From contig NZ_JAPNLK010000010.1 of the NCBI RefSeq assembly GCF_026627505.1, forward strand, positions 1-64,000: a stretch of 64,000 nucleotides of DNA. The letters are read 5' to 3'. The notes beneath the pieces were generated by a model. That model saw nothing but the letters and a program-made list of their open reading frames with translations, made no database searches and was not told where the DNA came from. The stretch's first letter is position 1; every line of letters begins with the position of its first letter. The DNA is from Streptomyces sp. H27-H5. Its GTDB lineage: Bacteria > Actinomycetota > Actinomycetes > Streptomycetales > Streptomycetaceae. The translations under genes and the position numbers were made by a program. Shown one piece after another: positions 63,133-64,000 of this stretch.

Positions 63133-63155
63133 AACTTGAATTTCTGATGCAAGTT
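63133..63155. promoter_or_regulatory. NsrR operator at the nsrR promoter
   Basis: AACTTG (63133-63138) and CAAGTT (63150-63155) bound a 23-bp 11-1-11 inverted repeat, 16 bases before the nsrR start. It fits the known NsrR site architecture and implies autoregulation. Confidence 0.75.
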
Positions 63156-63340
63156 AGGCGGCGGGAGGGCCGTGGATGGCTGAAACCAGGGGGGTCAGAG
63201 GGGCTGGAGGGGAGAAAGGGACTCATCAGAGTGCCCACACCCCATACGGAGTAGTCCCACCCTTTTGTGTAATGGTCTCACCACGCTGTGCACTGGAAGG
63301 CTGATCCCGCAGATCCATGGAGTGATCGAAAGGGAAACAC

Positions 63341-64000
63341 ATGTCGGTCCAGGCAGGTTCCGAATCCGAAGTCCAGGCACCGCAGCGCAGTCTCGGGACC
63401 TCGGCCGCGCGGAACTTGGCAACCACGACCAAGTCCGCGCCGCAGATGCAGGAGATCACCTCCCGGTGGTTGCTCAAGATGCTCCCGTGGGTGTCCGTGC
63501 AGGGCGGTACGTACCGGGTCAACCGGCGGCTCAGCTACTCAGTCGGTGACGGCCGGGTGGAGTTCATCAAGACCGGCACCCAGGTCCAGGTGATCCCCGC
63601 CGAACTCGGCGAGCTCCCGCTGCTGCGCGAGTACGAGGACATCGACGTCCTGACCGAACTCGCCGCCCGGTGCCACCAGATCGACTTCGAGGCCGGCCAG
63701 GAGCTCACCTCCTTCGGCAGCCCCGCCGACAGGGTGTTCCTGCTCGCCCACGGCCGCGTCGACCAGATCGGCACCGGCCCCTACGGCGACGACGCCGTCC
63801 TGCAGACCGTCGCCGACGGCGCCTACTTCGGCGAGGACGCCCTCGTCGACGAGGAGGCCATCTGGGAGTACACCGCCCGCGCCGCCACCTCCGGCACCGC
63901 GCTCGTCCTCTCCCGCCAGGACTTCCAGCTCCTCGCCGACCGGGTCGACTCGCTGCGGGCGCATGTGGACGCGGTCCGGGCCCTGCCCGCCCAGCGGACC
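63341..64000 (+). CDS. eshA: Family 2B encapsulin shell protein with cNMP-binding domain (EshA-like), 5' part
   Basis: The first 220 residues of a gene cut by the window end. The N-terminal arm and start of the HK97-like shell fold ([21 protein letters not shown], then [23 protein letters not shown]) lead into a cyclic-nucleotide-binding-like insertion (about 105-205, with [18 protein letters not shown] and [12 protein letters not shown]). This is the family 2B encapsulin layout, formerly annotated Crp/Fnr-like or EshA. ATG 63341 has AAAGGG upstream. The cargo gene, if present, lies beyond the window. Confidence 0.85.
   Translation, partial: MSVQAGSESEVQAPQRSLGTSAARNLATTTKSAPQMQEITSRWLLKMLPWVSVQGGTYRVNRRLSYSVGDGRVEFIKTGTQVQVIPAELGELPLLREYEDIDVLTELAARCHQIDFEAGQELTSFGSPADRVFLLAHGRVDQIGTGPYGDDAVLQTVADGAYFGEDALVDEEAIWEYTARAATSGTALVLSRQDFQLLADRVDSLRAHVDAVRALPAQRT

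Overview
The window is high-GC DNA (most codons end in G or C) from the chromosomal core of a Streptomyces or a very close relative. Evidence includes WhiB-family proteins, the sigR-rsrA redox pair, the dasR-dasABC-dasD-nagB chitin/N-acetylglucosamine locus, the nrdAB-nrdS ribonucleotide reductase genes with a B12 riboswitch, and a sigH/anti-sigma pair. From memory, the gene order follows the S. coelicolor segment from about wblC (SCO5190) to eshA (SCO5249). No prophage, insertion sequence, CRISPR array or large acquired island was seen.

Layout. Positions 1-5050: end of an unknown gene, whiB7/wblC with a coupled small gene, a small zinc-ribbon protein, an ABC1/UbiB-type kinase, a ThiF/E1-like protein and a YgjP-type metallopeptidase. 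5180-8330: a TerD-AIM24 fusion followed by two more AIM24 genes. 8430-17600: NUDIX, Zincin_2, SDR, MoaE, an S16/PDZ protease, PPA1309 and UPF0182. 17650-20520: two identical initiator tRNA genes bracket a Sel1-repeat gene and a mosaic of gene remnants. 20640-24240: catR/catA, a CBS protein and hisN. 24340-30020: a TetR-SMR pair, rsgA-aroA, an M50 protease, an SRAP protein and a hydrolase.

30130-35580 holds sigR-rsrA (with its own sigma-R promoter and two starts), two membrane HD-domain proteins and a TPR protein. 35650-41890 holds def, nrdS, nrdB, nrdA, the cobalamin riboswitch and a GNAT enzyme. 42070-44490 is ybdD-cstA. 44620-51420 is the das locus: DasR represses uptake (DasABC), hydrolysis (DasD) and deamination (NagB) of amino-sugars. 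Two dre operators lie at the dasA promoter and one at nagB; a further dre-like site precedes a PdtaS-type histidine kinase.

52050-59360 contains the kinase, wblE/whiB1, a lipid kinase, a membrane protein, sigH with its anti-sigma gene, a UBP zinc finger and a Na+/H+ antiporter. 59490-64000 contains a PLP enzyme, an amidase, hmp with nsrR (NO detoxification, both with NsrR-like operators), and the 5' part of a family 2B encapsulin shell gene (EshA type) cut by the window end.

The common theme is stress sensing: thiol oxidation (SigR/RsrA), peroxide (CatR), nitric oxide (NsrR), ribosome stress (WhiB7) and osmotic stress (SigH). Coordinates of starts were chosen from ribosome-binding sites, stop/start overlaps and recalled homologues. 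Functional statements about families are from memory, not from searches.
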